Part shown: positions 8,216 to 20,765 of the stretch, in pieces | Numbering within the stretch: position 1 is the stretch's first letter | Layout: each line of letters starts with the position of its first letter | NCBI GenBank assembly: GCA_022925895.1 | Contig: JAKSYS010000583.1 | Coordinates: 1 to 40,420 of the forward strand | Direction of reading: 5' to 3' | From: Fragilaria crotonensis | Lineage: Eukaryota; Bacillariophyta; Fragilariophyceae; Fragilariales; Fragilariaceae | DNA: 40,420 bases | Notes under the pieces: generated by a model | What the model saw: the letters and a program-made list of their open reading frames with translations, nothing else | Database searches by the model: none | Told to the model about the DNA's origin: nothing | Made by a program: the position numbers and the translations under genes

Positions 8216-10101
8216 ATGACAGCAGCTGTAGCAACCGCCACGACTGCGACGGAACAATTGCTTGATACTACAACAACATCAACATCCACAACAACTGCAA
8301 CAACATCAATAACAACGACTAGTTCGGAAACCTTCTTGACGACTGGTATTTGTCGAATCACAATCGCAATACAAGAACAAGAATCCGCACCACTAACACC
8401 AACACAACAGAAACAAGAAGTGCAACAACCACAACGTCCCGTGTTTCGAAGATGGGATGTTACAGCCATACTCTGTCCGCTTCTTCTAATCCTCGCCGCT
8501 GCCTACAATCGATCCCAATTGGACAACAACAACAACAATCTACCAGCCACTTCTTCAATTACATCCATTTCGCCAGCAACAGCTGCATTACCAGAAGCAA
8601 CACCAACGGTTTTAACACCCCAACAATTGTATCAATCGCAAGAAACTCTCAAATCCTACCATTGGGAATGGATTTTGGTACGCATTGATGCCGTCACGAA
8701 TCTACCACTTGAAACATCCTACATGGGCACAACCACAGACCTTCCTGATCCAGAATTTCGAATTCAAGCCATCAACGCTCACGTACCCACGGATATCTTA
8801 TTTTCCGGAGACTTGACAACCTTTACGTGGCCCACATTGTGGAATGCTCCAACGACCATGACAAATGTTAAAGGACTTGGCATGGCGGCGTACCTCAGGG
8901 GACAGCCGAATCTGTCGACTTTGTCATTACCGAAAAGAATCAAATGGATCAGGATTATATTGTCTTCCAGAAATCCATTGTGCAGTTGCCAGAAATTGAT
9001 GATGCGAATTGGACATTATACACACTACGACATGGTGATAATGATGATGATAATCATGATGGTGTCGATGATGGTGACGATGATACTCCTCAAAGTGGCA
9101 TCTCAGTGCAGCTCTCCATGAAACGAATGACGCGTCCCTTGTATTCACAACACGATCACGATACCATGGGACTCGTCGAATATCTCATAAATCTTGAAAA
9201 TGGCGAACTTGCATCATTGGCCTACAAGAAGGCAGTGAAGGCAACGACGAAGAATTACAACAATAGGGCGGTCCTGTACTTTGCCGGTCGCTCCGATTCC
9301 TTTGCTCATCCGCACTTGCTCAAAATGTACGAACGCGCAGGATACGATTTCTACACCCTCGACGTTCGAAGAAGTGGGAGGGCCCGACGATTTCTCAAGA
9401 ATCCACATCTTGGTAATGACGTGGTGGATTTCAAGGAGATTGTGGAAGATGTCGAATTGGCTCTCGAGTACATCCATCAGCAAAACAATTACACAGAGAT
9501 TGTGGCCCATTGCCATTCAAATGGAGCTCTCGTTCTCTTTTCGTACCTACTCGATCGACATGCCTCGAACGAACAAGGGCGAAAAACTATTGATTTTGAT
9601 GGCTACATCCTGAATTCTCCATTCCTTGCATGGGGAAACGTCGGTGGCAGTCTGAACGAATGGCTACTCAGGAATGCTGCCATGATTAACTACGTATATC
9701 CCCAAGAGCTATGGGGACATGCCGGTACTCTCAACGATTGGTGGACCAAGATCTGGATATTGTATCGTTGGAATCTGGCATGGAAACCCGTGATTACCAA
9801 CTCCTTGACAAGTCACTATGCGGAAGCCGTCTCGCATATTCAGCAACAAGTTCTCGACTTTGAGGGATTCTTATTAGGAGACAAACCGACCTTGGTAATG
9901 TCATCGCAGTCGGATGATATTTTGCAACACAGTGAGATTCTGCGATTAGCCGCCGAACTGCATCCCAACCCAACCTTGGTGGAGTTTGATTTCCAGTCGC
10001 ATGATGTCACCAAGAGTATGACACACGATTTGAATGATCGAGTCGTTAACGTCATTACCGATTGGTTGGAGGACTTTAAAACCTATCATACCTTAGATTG
10101 A
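8216..10101 (+). CDS. Membrane-anchored alpha/beta hydrolase (lysophospholipase/S33-like), one frame break
   Basis: The first frame starts at ATG 8216 with a Thr-rich tail, a hydrophobic anchor (about residues 82-97, VTAILCPLLLILAAAY) and an Asn/Thr/Pro-rich linker. The reading then moves to the next frame near 8884-8890, as if one G were missing in GGCGGCG. The second frame carries the catalytic domain: a nucleophile elbow AHCHSNGA (Ser codon 9517-9519), a likely acid in MSSQSDDIL and a likely His in FQSHDVTKS. This fits a serine hydrolase of the Hydrolase_4 type acting on lipid or peptide esters. The elbow is C-H-S-N-G rather than the usual G-x-S-x-G. An acidic Asp-rich insert from GAT repeats lies at about 9031-9090. 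Topology suggests a type II protein. Substrate is unknown. Confidence 0.8.
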
Positions 10102-10774
10102 CGAGGGCGGACTTGCATTTCCATGATGCGTTCGCAGCAACGTTATCGACGCAAGTGGTTGTCAGCAAGCACCATCCTACCCTTGGAGTGGAAACCTACC
10201 ATTTTCGGATCTACTCGGAGTACTAAACGTCTCACCTCCCAAAAGACACCGATAGTCCGATAGAAAAAAACATTCACCTCGCAATACTTCGCCCTACTCG
10301 GGTACCAGGTACTGCAGGATACCTGGTGGACAGTCCGGTAAATGACGGTTTATCAATTAATTGTGGTTAACTCTTTGTCGCACCCATGACCCCATGACTC
10401 TTAGCGAGCACAGTAGTACGGAATAACCTTTTCACCTTAACATGTAACACGAGACCGTGTAAGTATTTACAGCTTTAATTATACATTTCTTGAGCGAGTT
10501 TTCATGAGAACTATTTTATGATATTGATGGGTGGCTGGATGACATATCTGTATAAGTTACTTAGCTGAGCATCGAGTGATATAGAATACTACAGAAAGGT
10601 ATAAAAACCAGAACTTTTAGTACCAGATAAAGGCATAATCCAAATCGAGCTCAAATACTTACGGTTATATTAACGCCTTCTCGCCGAAACGTGAATTGTC
10701 CTCATTCGAATGGCGGGTCAAATCCTTTTTCAATTGCATATCGCACCATTGCACGCAACGAACGGCGCGACGCC
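10102..10774. other. Intergenic region upstream of the large disordered protein
   Basis: No coding sense is seen. It includes a short inverted repeat, ACCAGGTA (10304-10311) and TACCTGGT (10320-10327), around CTGCAG. It should hold the hydrolase 3' end and the promoter of the next gene. Confidence 0.5.
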
Positions 10775-13700
10775 ATGAGTCTCCTACGGACCGCCCAGGC
10801 TTCCCCTACCCGGAAGCGGTCGGGCAAGGTGTCGGCCTTGAGAGCCAAATTCGAGAACATGTCTGGTGGGCAGTCAAGTTCGTTCAGATCCAATTCGATA
10901 CTTGGTGGCTCGGCAACGACTGCAAATACAGATCCTGAACTTAAGAAACTTGTTCACGATGCAACAAAGGAAGTGCTCAATACACATGACGAAAGTTTGT
11001 CCTTCGATGGCGATCAATCGATAAATTCGTTTATGAGAACCTTGTCGGGATCTGGCAGCTCATCATTTTCTGTCAGCAAGGCTTTCCATGCTGTCAAGCG
11101 GAAAATGAACCATCAAAAGGGGGCCGATGGTAGCGTCAGTACTCCTCCACCGCTTTTGGAAGTACAGAAAAACAATATGAGGAAGGTTTCACTTGGTGGA
11201 AATTTGCAAATGGATTTCAACTTTACCATGCCGATTGATCGCGTACACGTACAGAATGCTCAACAACCATCGTCGTCGCCCAAGCAAACGCCCCAGCAGG
11301 CCTCTGTTTCTCCAAAAGCCAAAAAGGAAGCATATGCAAAGGCAGAAAAGATGCTTGCAAAATTAGATGAGAAACAGAAGCTTAAGGCTGCAAGAGCCAA
11401 GCAAATGATGTTGGAACTAAAGAAGCAACCACCTCGGAAGTCTAGTGCCGCCATGAAGGCGAGCAAGATGAAGGTTGTGAAGGTTACACAGGTCGCCGAG
11501 GACACGTCAACCATCGAAAAAAGCCAGGCATCGCTCAACATGAGCTCCCAAAGAGCTGGTCCACAGAATCAGAAGCAAAGACTTCTCGACAGGCTTGAGA
11601 AGATGGGACTCAAACCAATAAAATTAACGACAGGGCTTCTACTTCTAGGTTGTCGAACCGCCAAGCATACAGTCATCAGTGTACACCTCAAACAGTGGTA
11701 TCGATCCCGATGGACACACTGCTTCTTCCCAAGGCCCTCAGGATCCCAGTGGTTTCGTCGTATCCTACAATCCAGACGACTCGACGGCTCGTTCTGGATC
11801 TTCGTCTCGGTCCAATGAAGAGAATCTTGATCCGACAAGTCCGCGAAGTGTTCGAACTCCGAAATCTACGAACCGATCAACTTCAAGAACCATGAATTTT
11901 GATGAAAGCGACTTGAGACGGGATCGCTCAAACGTCGGGAGTCAGTCGAGTTACCGAGCAATGTCTGAGTCACAGATTTCAACGAGAGTCTCTGAAGATG
12001 TTACTTCACAGACCGACTATCCACACCAAAATCACTTTGGCTTCGCAGATCAAGACAATTATCCTCAGGATCACTTGCATAGCGGCACCGACGGGGATAA
12101 TGATGAGTACTCCATTGCCTCTAACACCTTGAATCCGCATGGTGATGATGTTGCAGCCGACATTGCCCAGGAAATTCTCGGCGGTTTTGAACGCTCCACA
12201 ACCAGCTACACGTCGCCTGACACTCAGAAGCAGAGAGTTGAAACAATCAGGTCATTCGATCTTTCGGTCCAAGTGGTATCAGATGGGGGAGGAGAAAACT
12301 TTGAGGCTGTTCACGTTGATGACGCAAATATATATGACGACGAGGGTTTCGAGGACAACGCATCTTCGGGAAACCAACCTTATGTTTTTGAGGATTCTTT
12401 AAACGAGAGCTTTGTGAGTAATTACCGCTCAAGTGCCTACGTCAACGAAATTTACGAGATGGATCGAGCGATGGTGTATCCCGAGGATGACGATGATGAA
12501 AGAAGTTCGGGTTCGCCATTTGACAGATACGCCATCGATGGTAAAGAATCGCTCAATGACGTGATGGACCTAGCTGCCGAGCGGCTCTCGGCTTCCGATC
12601 ACCCAAGCCAAAATCCAAGCTACACGGATATCTCGTTTGGGATGGAAGACATTCTGAATATGGCTGCAAGTCGACTAGGTGGTTCTACCGGTGCTCGAGG
12701 ACCCTCCAGTTTTAGCTTCGATAGTGTGATGGAATTTGCTGCAGGCAGGCTGAGTACCACTCCCAAAGCGTCAGCAGATGCAGTTGATTCTGTTAATGCA
12801 TCCGAGAAAGGCAAGCCTCTCCAACCAAATGCCAGTGATCTTCCAACACTGAATGACACGAACGGTCGCGACGACACTGCAGCAAAATCATGGGTGAGCG
12901 ATTCGAAAGGCTTCAGCACGGAGAGTTCCTCAACCCCTGGTAGTCATCTTCCAATTCATGTAGCACGTCCAACGTGGCAAAAATCAGCCATTAACCAATC
13001 AGAGCATGCATCGCATAGTGCTGACTGGAGCGTGGAGCCGGGTGACGAGGTTTTTATTGACCTTGACACAGACGAACCGAATACCCCGGTGTCGACTCGT
13101 AGGGAGAATTATCCAACTTGGCAGACGCCGGTCGACGATTCCTCCTACAAGAAGAGTTGTCTCGCAGACGAAGCCTCCTGTCCAAGTCCGGAATCGCCTC
13201 GACCTGCACATCCTTTCAAAGCGCCAGAAACTCTTCTAGCAGCGAGCAGGAGGATCGTGCGACCGAAGCTTCCTCGAGGTCGCAATTCAAAGAAACCATC
13301 GATCCTCCACCCGCCGAAGCATTTAATCATCCAATACCAATTCAGATGAGTCCTGGCAAGTCACTTTTTGATGACTTGAGCCACTCGATGGCGCCGTCAA
13401 GCATGTCTGACAGTATCTCGGCATTGACACCAGATGAACGTCGCGGTTTTGAAGCAAAAATGAAGGCAAATCGCATGCACGCGCCTGGTGGTGGCGAGAA
13501 CAAATCAACAAGGCATCGTCAGGACGACGCTTTCCACGACAAAAGTGATACCACGCAGTCTGCTGTGGAATCTTACCAGGAGATACTCAAAGCGACCCCA
13601 GAAACAGAAAAACAAAAGTCTGATTCGTTACCGCGTTCAGGCCGCGCCGGTGCGTTTTGTTCGCTCCTCGGTGGAACAGCTGCACCGTCGGGTGTAGGTC

Positions 13701-16700
13701 AACCTAGTCCGAAGATGACAGAACATTCTCCGGCGGGTGACGAAGGCAAGTCACCCTATACCGTTCATCAGTTCCCCGAATTAGCATCTGTGGAGCTCGC
13801 CACGCCACCATCAAGTCCTACAAATGCCGTAGCTGCCGCCAAACACATTTCACACAAGAGACAAGATGGTCCGAACGGTTCAGAATCACTTTTGAACGAC
13901 GACGATGAATACTGGGATACCTTGTCGAGCATTGCTACGGAATCAGTCATTCGCAGCCAGAAAAACTTCGAAGAAGTATCTCGACCAATGGGTGCTGAGA
14001 TATATCCACTATCTTCTGTTGATGAAACGTCACTCGAGGTAGAAAGCGGGTGTGTATGCCCATGGAACGAACATCTTCTTCTTCCCAGAGATCACCCAGA
14101 TTACACCGGTCCTCTGAAACACCAACCTGTTTTCGACGTAGTGTTGAACGCCTCCTCTACTGAGTCGATTGACGAGAACATTCCAGTAGAGATTTCCTAC
14201 CTACCGGACATCACCGGTTTGGCACATCTGGCGAGGGAGCCTCAGCCATCATTAGCGGGATCGGGAAACATCAGCGCATCACTCGGAAATTTGCGGTCGA
14301 TACTAACAGCCAGTTCATCCAGTAGCAGCGAGTCCTCGCAAATCCACAGCAACGGACGATCTCTGGATGATAACGGCATGTCAGCGGACAGTTTTAAGGG
14401 AAGCTACAAAGGAGATGTTGCTGGATCGCAACTCAAAGAAGCCATCATGAGAGGAGAAATCCAAGCCTTCGTGGATTCGCCGAAACAATCCGACAAGGAT
14501 ATGGGGTATGCTGAACAAAAGCATGGTGATTCCAGTGCTGGGCATCTTGCTGATTCCATTACGGGCCCGCCACCGTTGCCAACGCTGTTGGATACTGAAA
14601 CTCGTTCCTCGATTGTCGAGCAAAGTGAGAACTCACGGCTCGAGAAAAAAGAGAACGACATTGCAGGGAATCATAGTTATGAGCCGTCTACGCAAGAGTT
14701 TCTCGCGGAGTTTGAGGCCGCCCTTGGTACTAACGATGGAAGCGAAATGCGTGGTAACAATGAAAGAATGTTCCCGATTGATGACAGGGATGAAACTAAG
14801 CCTCAAACAGATGTGGAAGAGAGCTTTAACGCCTTGACCCAGTTGCTTAGCGAAGACAAGACTGAAGATTCATACAACTCTTTCGATGATGAACACAACG
14901 AACACCCAGAGAACACGTTGTTTGTGGCCCAGACTAGATCGCACGAGAGTCAAGACCGTAAAGGTGAACAGGAATTCCATGAAACATACCAGGGAATGAC
15001 ATCCGATGATGGTAGCGGAAATTATAGAGCCGAATATCAAGGCCACGAAGAACAGGAGGCTAGATCGTTGAACGTTGTCAGTCAGTCGCTGAGTGAATAC
15101 AAATCTGCAGACTCTGACATCGTTTTGGATGAGGAAAGTGACAACGACGATGAGAATCAGTTGTTATTGGCCTACTCAAAGTCAGACGACCGAATGGAGC
15201 GGAATCATCGCTCGATGGCTACTTTCTCAACGGGCTCAGCGGAACAGCACACAGAACATTCTGAACAATACGCTGCAGGGCAATTCGATCCTTTGACCCT
15301 CACGATGACACTGAAGTGAGTGATATCCATCGGGGAATGGTTTCCGTTGATCACAGCGAAAAGGATAACATTGATCGTCAAGCTGAGGGGGAACGGAAAG
15401 CCGATCACCTGAATGCCATCAGCCAGTTGCTTAGCGAAGACAAGACTGAAGAGTCCGGTAACTTTGCGCATGACGATTGCGATGACAATTCTGAGAACAC
15501 AAACGATTTACTATTGGCCCTGTCAAGATCAAATGACCGTTTGGATCGGAATTATCCATACGAAGCGCCTATTAGTCCATCGAACACGGACATAATGGAC
15601 TATGCCCCGACTGGAGGTATCGATACGTACTTGGAAGCGACAGCTGTTGACGGAATTTCACCGGATGATTCGCTGGCAGCAGTCGGTGGATCACCGAAAC
15701 GGCGAAAAATGAAGGAGGATGCGGGCACCGCATTTTTCGATACTGACTCTGCTGTCGCTTCTAACGACGAGGATGTTTGCAGTCCTCAATCACATTCAAG
15801 TGCTGAAATGCCTGTTTCTCCACGAAAGCGAAGGGTCTCGCCTGAACCGTCTTCAAATGTTGAAAGGCCACTTTCTCCATCCAAACAAAGGCCGCCGTCG
15901 CCGGAAGTGAATTTATCTCCATTAGAGCTTCTGATGGAGGAGGCAGAAATCCTTCTTTCCAAGGGACTCCACCACAGGCCAGCGCCTCGAGTGACGTCCA
16001 GTCCTATATCTCCGCCGAAAGTCAGAGGTGACAAAGCCGCCATTACAGCGGATGCGCAGGTCGATCGACCCCTCGAAACGTCATTTGAGACGCTTGGTAA
16101 AAATTTCTCGCCGACAAAGAATCGATTCGGAGCGTTAATGATGCCTACCGTCTCATCTATGTTGTGCTCATCAGCAGCAATGGAGTACGAATCAATCGAT
16201 GCTTTATCTCCGCTAGTAAGGTCGGGAAACGATTCTGAAGCGCATCGAGGACGTGAGGATGAAGACTGTGCAAGTTCGAATGACCCCACGGGTGAAATTG
16301 CACGCATTCCCTCACCCGAAAAGGCAAGGTTTCCATCCCCTGAGAGGGCTGTAAAGCGCGTGTCCCCTGTTAAGGGAAGGCCACCCTCACCAGAAAAGGT
16401 ACGTGTAGATGTTTCACGTAAAAACTCTCCTGAAAAGGCAAGATTTTCTTCTCCAGAGCACACCGCAAACCGCCTGTCTCCTGAAAAGGGCAGACCCCCC
16501 TCGCCGGAAAAAGAACCTCGAATCCATTCGACGAAAAAGGAGAGGCAGTCGTCGCCGGAGAAGGTGCGAAGAAATCAGTCTGTGGAAAAAGAAAGGCGTC
16601 CATCACCAGGGATTACACCCATCTCCCCCGCTAGATTGCAACGCGTTTCTCCTCGACGACGACCTCCAACACCCGAGAGAGAATTCGTCCCTTCGAAGGC

Positions 16701-18746
16701 TTCGGGGGTGATGTCGCCCGGAAACAGACGAGCCGGGGAACATGGAAAGTCATCAGTGCAGCGCAAGGATGATATCGCCGTGAGCCTACGATCTCGACAC
16801 AATCTCGACGTGGAAACAAATGAACTCGAGCCAGCATACTCCTTCGATAAGGATAAGCAGGGTCGGAAAACACTAGGAGAAGTCCTCGCCTCGAATCAGT
16901 ATTGGCGCGAGTACAATTGCGAAGGCAGGAGAAGTTGTCGAGGCAAAAGCAAGCGAAGGATGTTCCCACCATGCAGGAGACGCTTGAAGAATATGATACT
17001 ATTTTGGATCAGCTTATGAGACAAAACAAAACGCTGAAGCGAGGTGGTAGAGCATCTGAGACATCTCTCGGATCCGACTCTGACGCCATAAAGGAACGCA
17101 TCATTGACCTACGTCTGAAGACCAAAAAGGCCATGACTTCGATCCCTCTAGTAGTTGGCGAAGATAAGGTGGATCATTCTCCTGATACGAGACAGTCAGG
17201 GCGACCACGCCAGCGCTCTCCCGTCAAAGCGCATACTTCGCCTTCAACGTCCGGATCAACGACGGGAGGCTCGCGATCAATCTCACCTGTCTCGTCAGTG
17301 GCGAATCTTGAGTCAGGGTTACGATATCGGGCCGAGACCCATCGATCCTCACCATCAAAACCAAGATCGATCTCAAGGGCACCTACCCCTGAGAGTGCAG
17401 TATTTTCGCGTTCGCCAGCTCGATCGCGATCCGTTCCCACAAGTCGAGACGTTTTCCAAGGGCATCATGAGCAATATTCCCAAACGACTTCTCGGTTGTT
17501 GAACGAATCGGCTAAGAAAGCGAGCAGAGTCACGTCTTATTCAGAGCAAGCCAAGGCAGTATTCTCGCCTGTTCAAGAAAAAAGAGAAGACCGAAGCAAC
17601 CCACCAGAAGTCAGCCCCAATACTGTTGAAGCTTCGACTGAGAACAAATACCAACGATTAGCTCAGAATGTGTTCACTCCCACCTCTGCAGAAATCAAAC
17701 CAGAAGTAAGGCAACAACAGACTCGACGTACTTCCATCGATAAGCGGCAGACTCGCATCTCGTCACCGCCTCGACGAATGGAGTCGAGAAAAACGAGTCC
17801 AAAAAGGACTCCATCAAACAAGTGGGATGATATTCTCAATTCGAAATCAGCACCATCGACCCCTTCTGAAGGTGGTAGTGGTGGTGGGCCCGTATCGAAA
17901 ACTCCCTACATGGATCGTTTGTTGCAGGAACGAGGTCATACACGTGCTGCTTATGATTCCATGAATCGTACGTCTACTACGCCACCACCGCCGAGTGATG
18001 CCCGCAATCCATCTCCGGCCCAGCGTGAATCACCATGGCGAGAATCTCACCATAGGAATCGTAGTGGTGGTGGTACAACCCCTGTTGTTCGGAAGGAAGA
18101 GAGACAGCAGTACAGTCCTCTTCGTCGAGAAAGTGCATTGACTGGAATGGATCCGACATTTCAACAACAACCCATTTCGTCGCCAGAACGGCGACGCCTG
18201 TTGGGTAGTTACATTAGTGATCAGACACAACAATTGAAACGCGATTTGGATCTGGCACGATTGAGTTCCCACAAGATCCGTAAATCCAATGTGATTCTGT
18301 CCAGTGAATTGGAAGCGTTCAAACACAAACTTTCTCAACACGCACGTAATAAAGCTGGTGAACGTGCCATTATTGGTGCATGTCAGTACGAGCTTGGTGG
18401 CTTTCAACAACGTCTTCAGGAAGTGACGCGTGGTGGTGGTCGTGGTGGTCGTGGTCGCGGCAGCCTGCTGGAAGCACGCAATGACAGTTTCATGTCGGAT
18501 ATTACGCTTGAATCGGCATGGGAAGACTTTTCGGAGATTCGGAATGCCATGTTGACCAATTTAAAGTTGATGCATGATGCTCAAGAGCGTCTGATGCGTG
18601 AACGGTTTCGAATTCAGGAGCACGATGATCAAGATGCGGCGAGATTAATGGAGATTCAAGATTTGATGGCAACTATTCAGAGGCAGGAAAAGTATGACAG
18701 TAATATGGTGAGGATGGCCTTGGAAGAAGCTGAGCGATTGGGATAA
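10775..18746 (+). CDS. Very large disordered SP-repeat protein with helical C-terminus (about 2,650 residues over joined frames)
   Basis: Five long plus-strand frames overlap end to end, and composition and motifs continue across each change, so I read one gene. The ATG at 10775 (MSLLRTAQ) is preferred over an upstream GTG. Breaks are near 11620, 11676, 13214, 15292 and 16914, each repairable by one added base, mostly in a short homopolymer. The N-terminal half is Ser/Asp/Glu-rich with a Lys/Ala helix (11310-11420). Three helices of the pattern VMDLAAERL lie at 12552-12757, three acidic LLSEDKTE-type repeats at 14828-15560, and dense SPEK/SPER motifs at 16301-16690, likely targets of proline-directed kinases. 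The end (about 18190-18746) is predicted helical or coiled-coil, interrupted by a Gly/Arg run (18430-18465). No known domain is recognised. A scaffold or cytoskeletal role is a guess. Confidence 0.65.
12552..12757 (+). repeat. Three-copy helical motif (V/I-M-x-x-AA-x-RL)
   Basis: Three short peptides inside the large protein share a pattern: NDVMDLAAERLS, MEDILNMAASRLG and FDSVMEFAAGRLS, spaced by about 80-90 bases. They look like short amphipathic helices in a disordered background, so they may be repeated docking sites. Function is unknown. Confidence 0.7.
14828..15560 (+). repeat. Three-copy acidic repeat (QLLSEDKTE type)
   Basis: Units begin near 14828, 15066 and 15406. Copies 1 and 3 share 30 identical bases (14839-14868 and 15423-15452), while copy 2 has drifted (QSLSEYKSADS). 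Each unit continues into an Asp/Glu/Asn tract, then a short LLLA or LFVA patch and a basic DR segment. The unequal identity points to a recent duplication or gene conversion between copies 1 and 3. Confidence 0.8.
16301..16690 (+). repeat. SPEK/SPER phosphosite-like repeat array
   Basis: The peptide repeats a short cassette of the form SPEKxRxxSPE with Arg/Lys spacers, about ten Ser-Pro or Thr-Pro sites in 130 residues. A looser group of SP motifs lies upstream (15808-15930). This is typical of CDK or MAPK-regulated disordered proteins; no direct evidence of phosphorylation can be seen. Confidence 0.75.
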
Positions 18747-19217
18747 TAGTGCACGGTGCACATAATGGGGGCATGGGATCACAGTTTGTTTATGAGAGAG
18801 TGCTAAGTAGTAGTGTTTCGCGAGTTACAAGTGCATGTCCTGTTGAGCAAAACTTTTGTTTCGTCGAAGTTGCATTGCACAGTCGACGCTTACTAGGAAT
18901 TCAATTGGAGAATTGCCATGCATCACCAACCCGCGAGTGCGTTTCCAACCTAAGATCAGGGTGTATCCGATACAGACCACCCAGAACTCCTATGGCATAA
19001 GTTGAAAAATAAATGCTTCAATTGGTATGATGTACTAAGAGAGTGAACTTTTTCTTGTTCATCGCCACATTACGTTATCGACATGAACTTGAATAGGACT
19101 TTGATGTTGATGTTCCAACTCCCAACGCCACAACCAATAAAGCACGTATAGCGGCCTTGCGTTCCATTAATTCTCATCACACACATTTCTCCTCACATGT
19201 TGTGACTTCCTTTCCTT
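18747..19217. other. Intergenic region between convergent genes
   Basis: Holds the 3' ends of the large protein gene and the bL33 gene. No coding or RNA feature was recognised. Confidence 0.5.
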
Positions 19218-19391
19218 TTATTTAATCTTGGCCTCCTTGAATAAAACTCGTTGTCGCACGACAGGATCGTATTTAACCAAGGCCATCTTATCCGGTGATT
19301 TGGTAACATTCTTACGGGTGGTGTAGAAGAATCCTGTTCCAGCGGAACTCAGCAATTTAATCGGAATGGTTTTGCCCTTCCCCCGAGCCAT
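19218..19391 (-). CDS. Mitochondrial-type large ribosomal subunit protein bL33
   Basis: A 57-residue basic protein, the usual length for bL33. It begins MARGKGKT and continues through [30 protein letters not shown] and a KEAKIK end, a close match to the bL33 pattern as remembered for mitochondrial members, which lack the Cys pairs of zinc-binding forms. bL33 sits in the large subunit near the E site. The start at 19391 fits homologues; an in-frame ATG at 19415 would add eight residues. No cleavable transit peptide is obvious, which is normal for this protein in several lineages. The gene is intact. The mitochondrial rather than plastid assignment is inferred from sequence type. Confidence 0.9.
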   Translation of the reverse strand: MARGKGKTIPIKLLSSAGTGFFYTTRKNVTKSPDKMALVKYDPVVRQRVLFKEAKIK

Positions 19392-20221
19392 GGAAAGGAT
19401 ACTTGTTGGATGCATGATGTCGTTGTTGTTGGTGTCGCTGCGTTTGTTAATGAGGTACTTTAAGTGTGACACCGTCTGCAAGACTTGTAATGCAATGGAC
19501 CGATGATGGATGGTGGATGACAATGGCTTTCACATGTACAAGGATGGTACTGGTACTGGCATAGTATCAGCCACGTGATATCCTACAGTACTGGTAATCG
19601 TCGCCTCACAGTAGTATTACCGGTAGGAGTACTCGAGTACTGTAGCATATAGACCGGCTCCTCATGACGTGCTCAAACATCATTAATAAGGTTCGAGATC
19701 AGAGGTCAGGGGAAAGGGGTCATGGTGCGAGTCAACTACCATACTGTACGAGTACTGTAGCGGGTATTCTAGTATTCTAGTACAAGAACTGTTCTCTACT
19801 AGAAGTACAATTGTACATGGTAGCATTGTAAAACCGACGTCAGACGTCGGTCGGTCCCGATTCCCGATTTCATGTGTTCCGAGTTCCGATGCGAACGTAC
19901 TGGAGACAGGAGTACTAGTACTGGAGTACACGTTAAACAATTTATAAAATTGCTTGGAGTCGACGTTTCTACAATTGCGTCATCATAAAATGCGATTTGA
20001 ATATTATTCATACCTGATAAACAATCATAAAAAATCAGAACGGTAGGCCGCGAACCGCGAGCTGAAAAAGTCATTTCCACAACTATTTACTATTGCACAA
20101 TGTTTCATAACTTCCCTGTGGGTGTTAAGTGTTAAACCTTAAAATTATATTTAACGCTGCAAACATTTTGGAGTGTAAGGACGCCAGGGAACAGAGAGTC
20201 ATCATTGTTTCATCACTCTCT
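19392..20221. other. Intergenic region rich in GTAC/AGTACT words
   Basis: No gene recognised. Between about 19540 and 19935 the sequence carries many AGTACTG, GTACTGTA and related palindromic words, for example GGAGTACTCGAGTACTG near 19627. It includes the bL33 promoter side. Confidence 0.5.
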
Positions 20222-20229
20222 GTATAGAG
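20222..20229. repeat. Left 8-bp target-site duplication of the hAT-like element
   Basis: GTATAGAG, identical to 21831-21838. Confidence 0.9.
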
Positions 20230-20239
20230 CAGGGTTGGC

Positions 20240-20335
20240 AAGGTGTGGTTTTTGCTCGAAGTGGTTTTTGGGTTTAAACCCCCAAAAACAACTTTCCCAA
20301 AATTTAAGTGGTTTTTCTAGTTCGAGCTAAAAAGT
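20240..20335 (+). repeat. Left subterminal GTGGTTTTT cluster
   Basis: Four copies of the 9-mer GTGGTTTTT, mostly preceded by AA, lie just inside the left end. The right end has its own cluster in the same orientation. They are likely transposase binding sites, by analogy with other hAT elements. Confidence 0.75.
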
Positions 20336-20765
20336 GGTTTTTGCTAATTAAATAGCAGACCTCGTACGTAAAGTGAGGCCCACACCGTCATACTGACACA
20401 CAGTACCAGTAGTCTAACTACACTTGCATAGTAATTGTACGTAGGCATCGTAACTCACCTGTTCAATGACCATGCGCCACTGAGAGTGTAACTGATCACA
20501 TTTCTTGTATTGCTGTGTTCAGGTGTTTGCACACAACCTCCAGCACTTGTCCATTCAAATGCTGCCAATGGAGTGAAGATGGAGCCTGGAAATGATGATC
20601 TGTCATGATCGTAGTATTTAGTTGCGAATTATTGCATGATTTGATAAGGAGGAACCTTGCCCAACCCATTGATATTGATGAAATTGACAGTGATTGCCAA
20701 TCTTATGATTCGCAGCATGATGTATGGAGTTATAGTGGTTGTGTTGCTGAATGCAAGTCATCAAC

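Noticed and set aside
8185-8469. Minus-strand Val/Cys-rich frame opposite the hydrolase start
   Set aside because: It is the antisense of Thr-rich codons in the hydrolase N-terminus.
15786-16463. Minus-strand 225-codon Ser/Gly-rich frame
   Set aside because: Antisense shadow of the SPEK repeat region.
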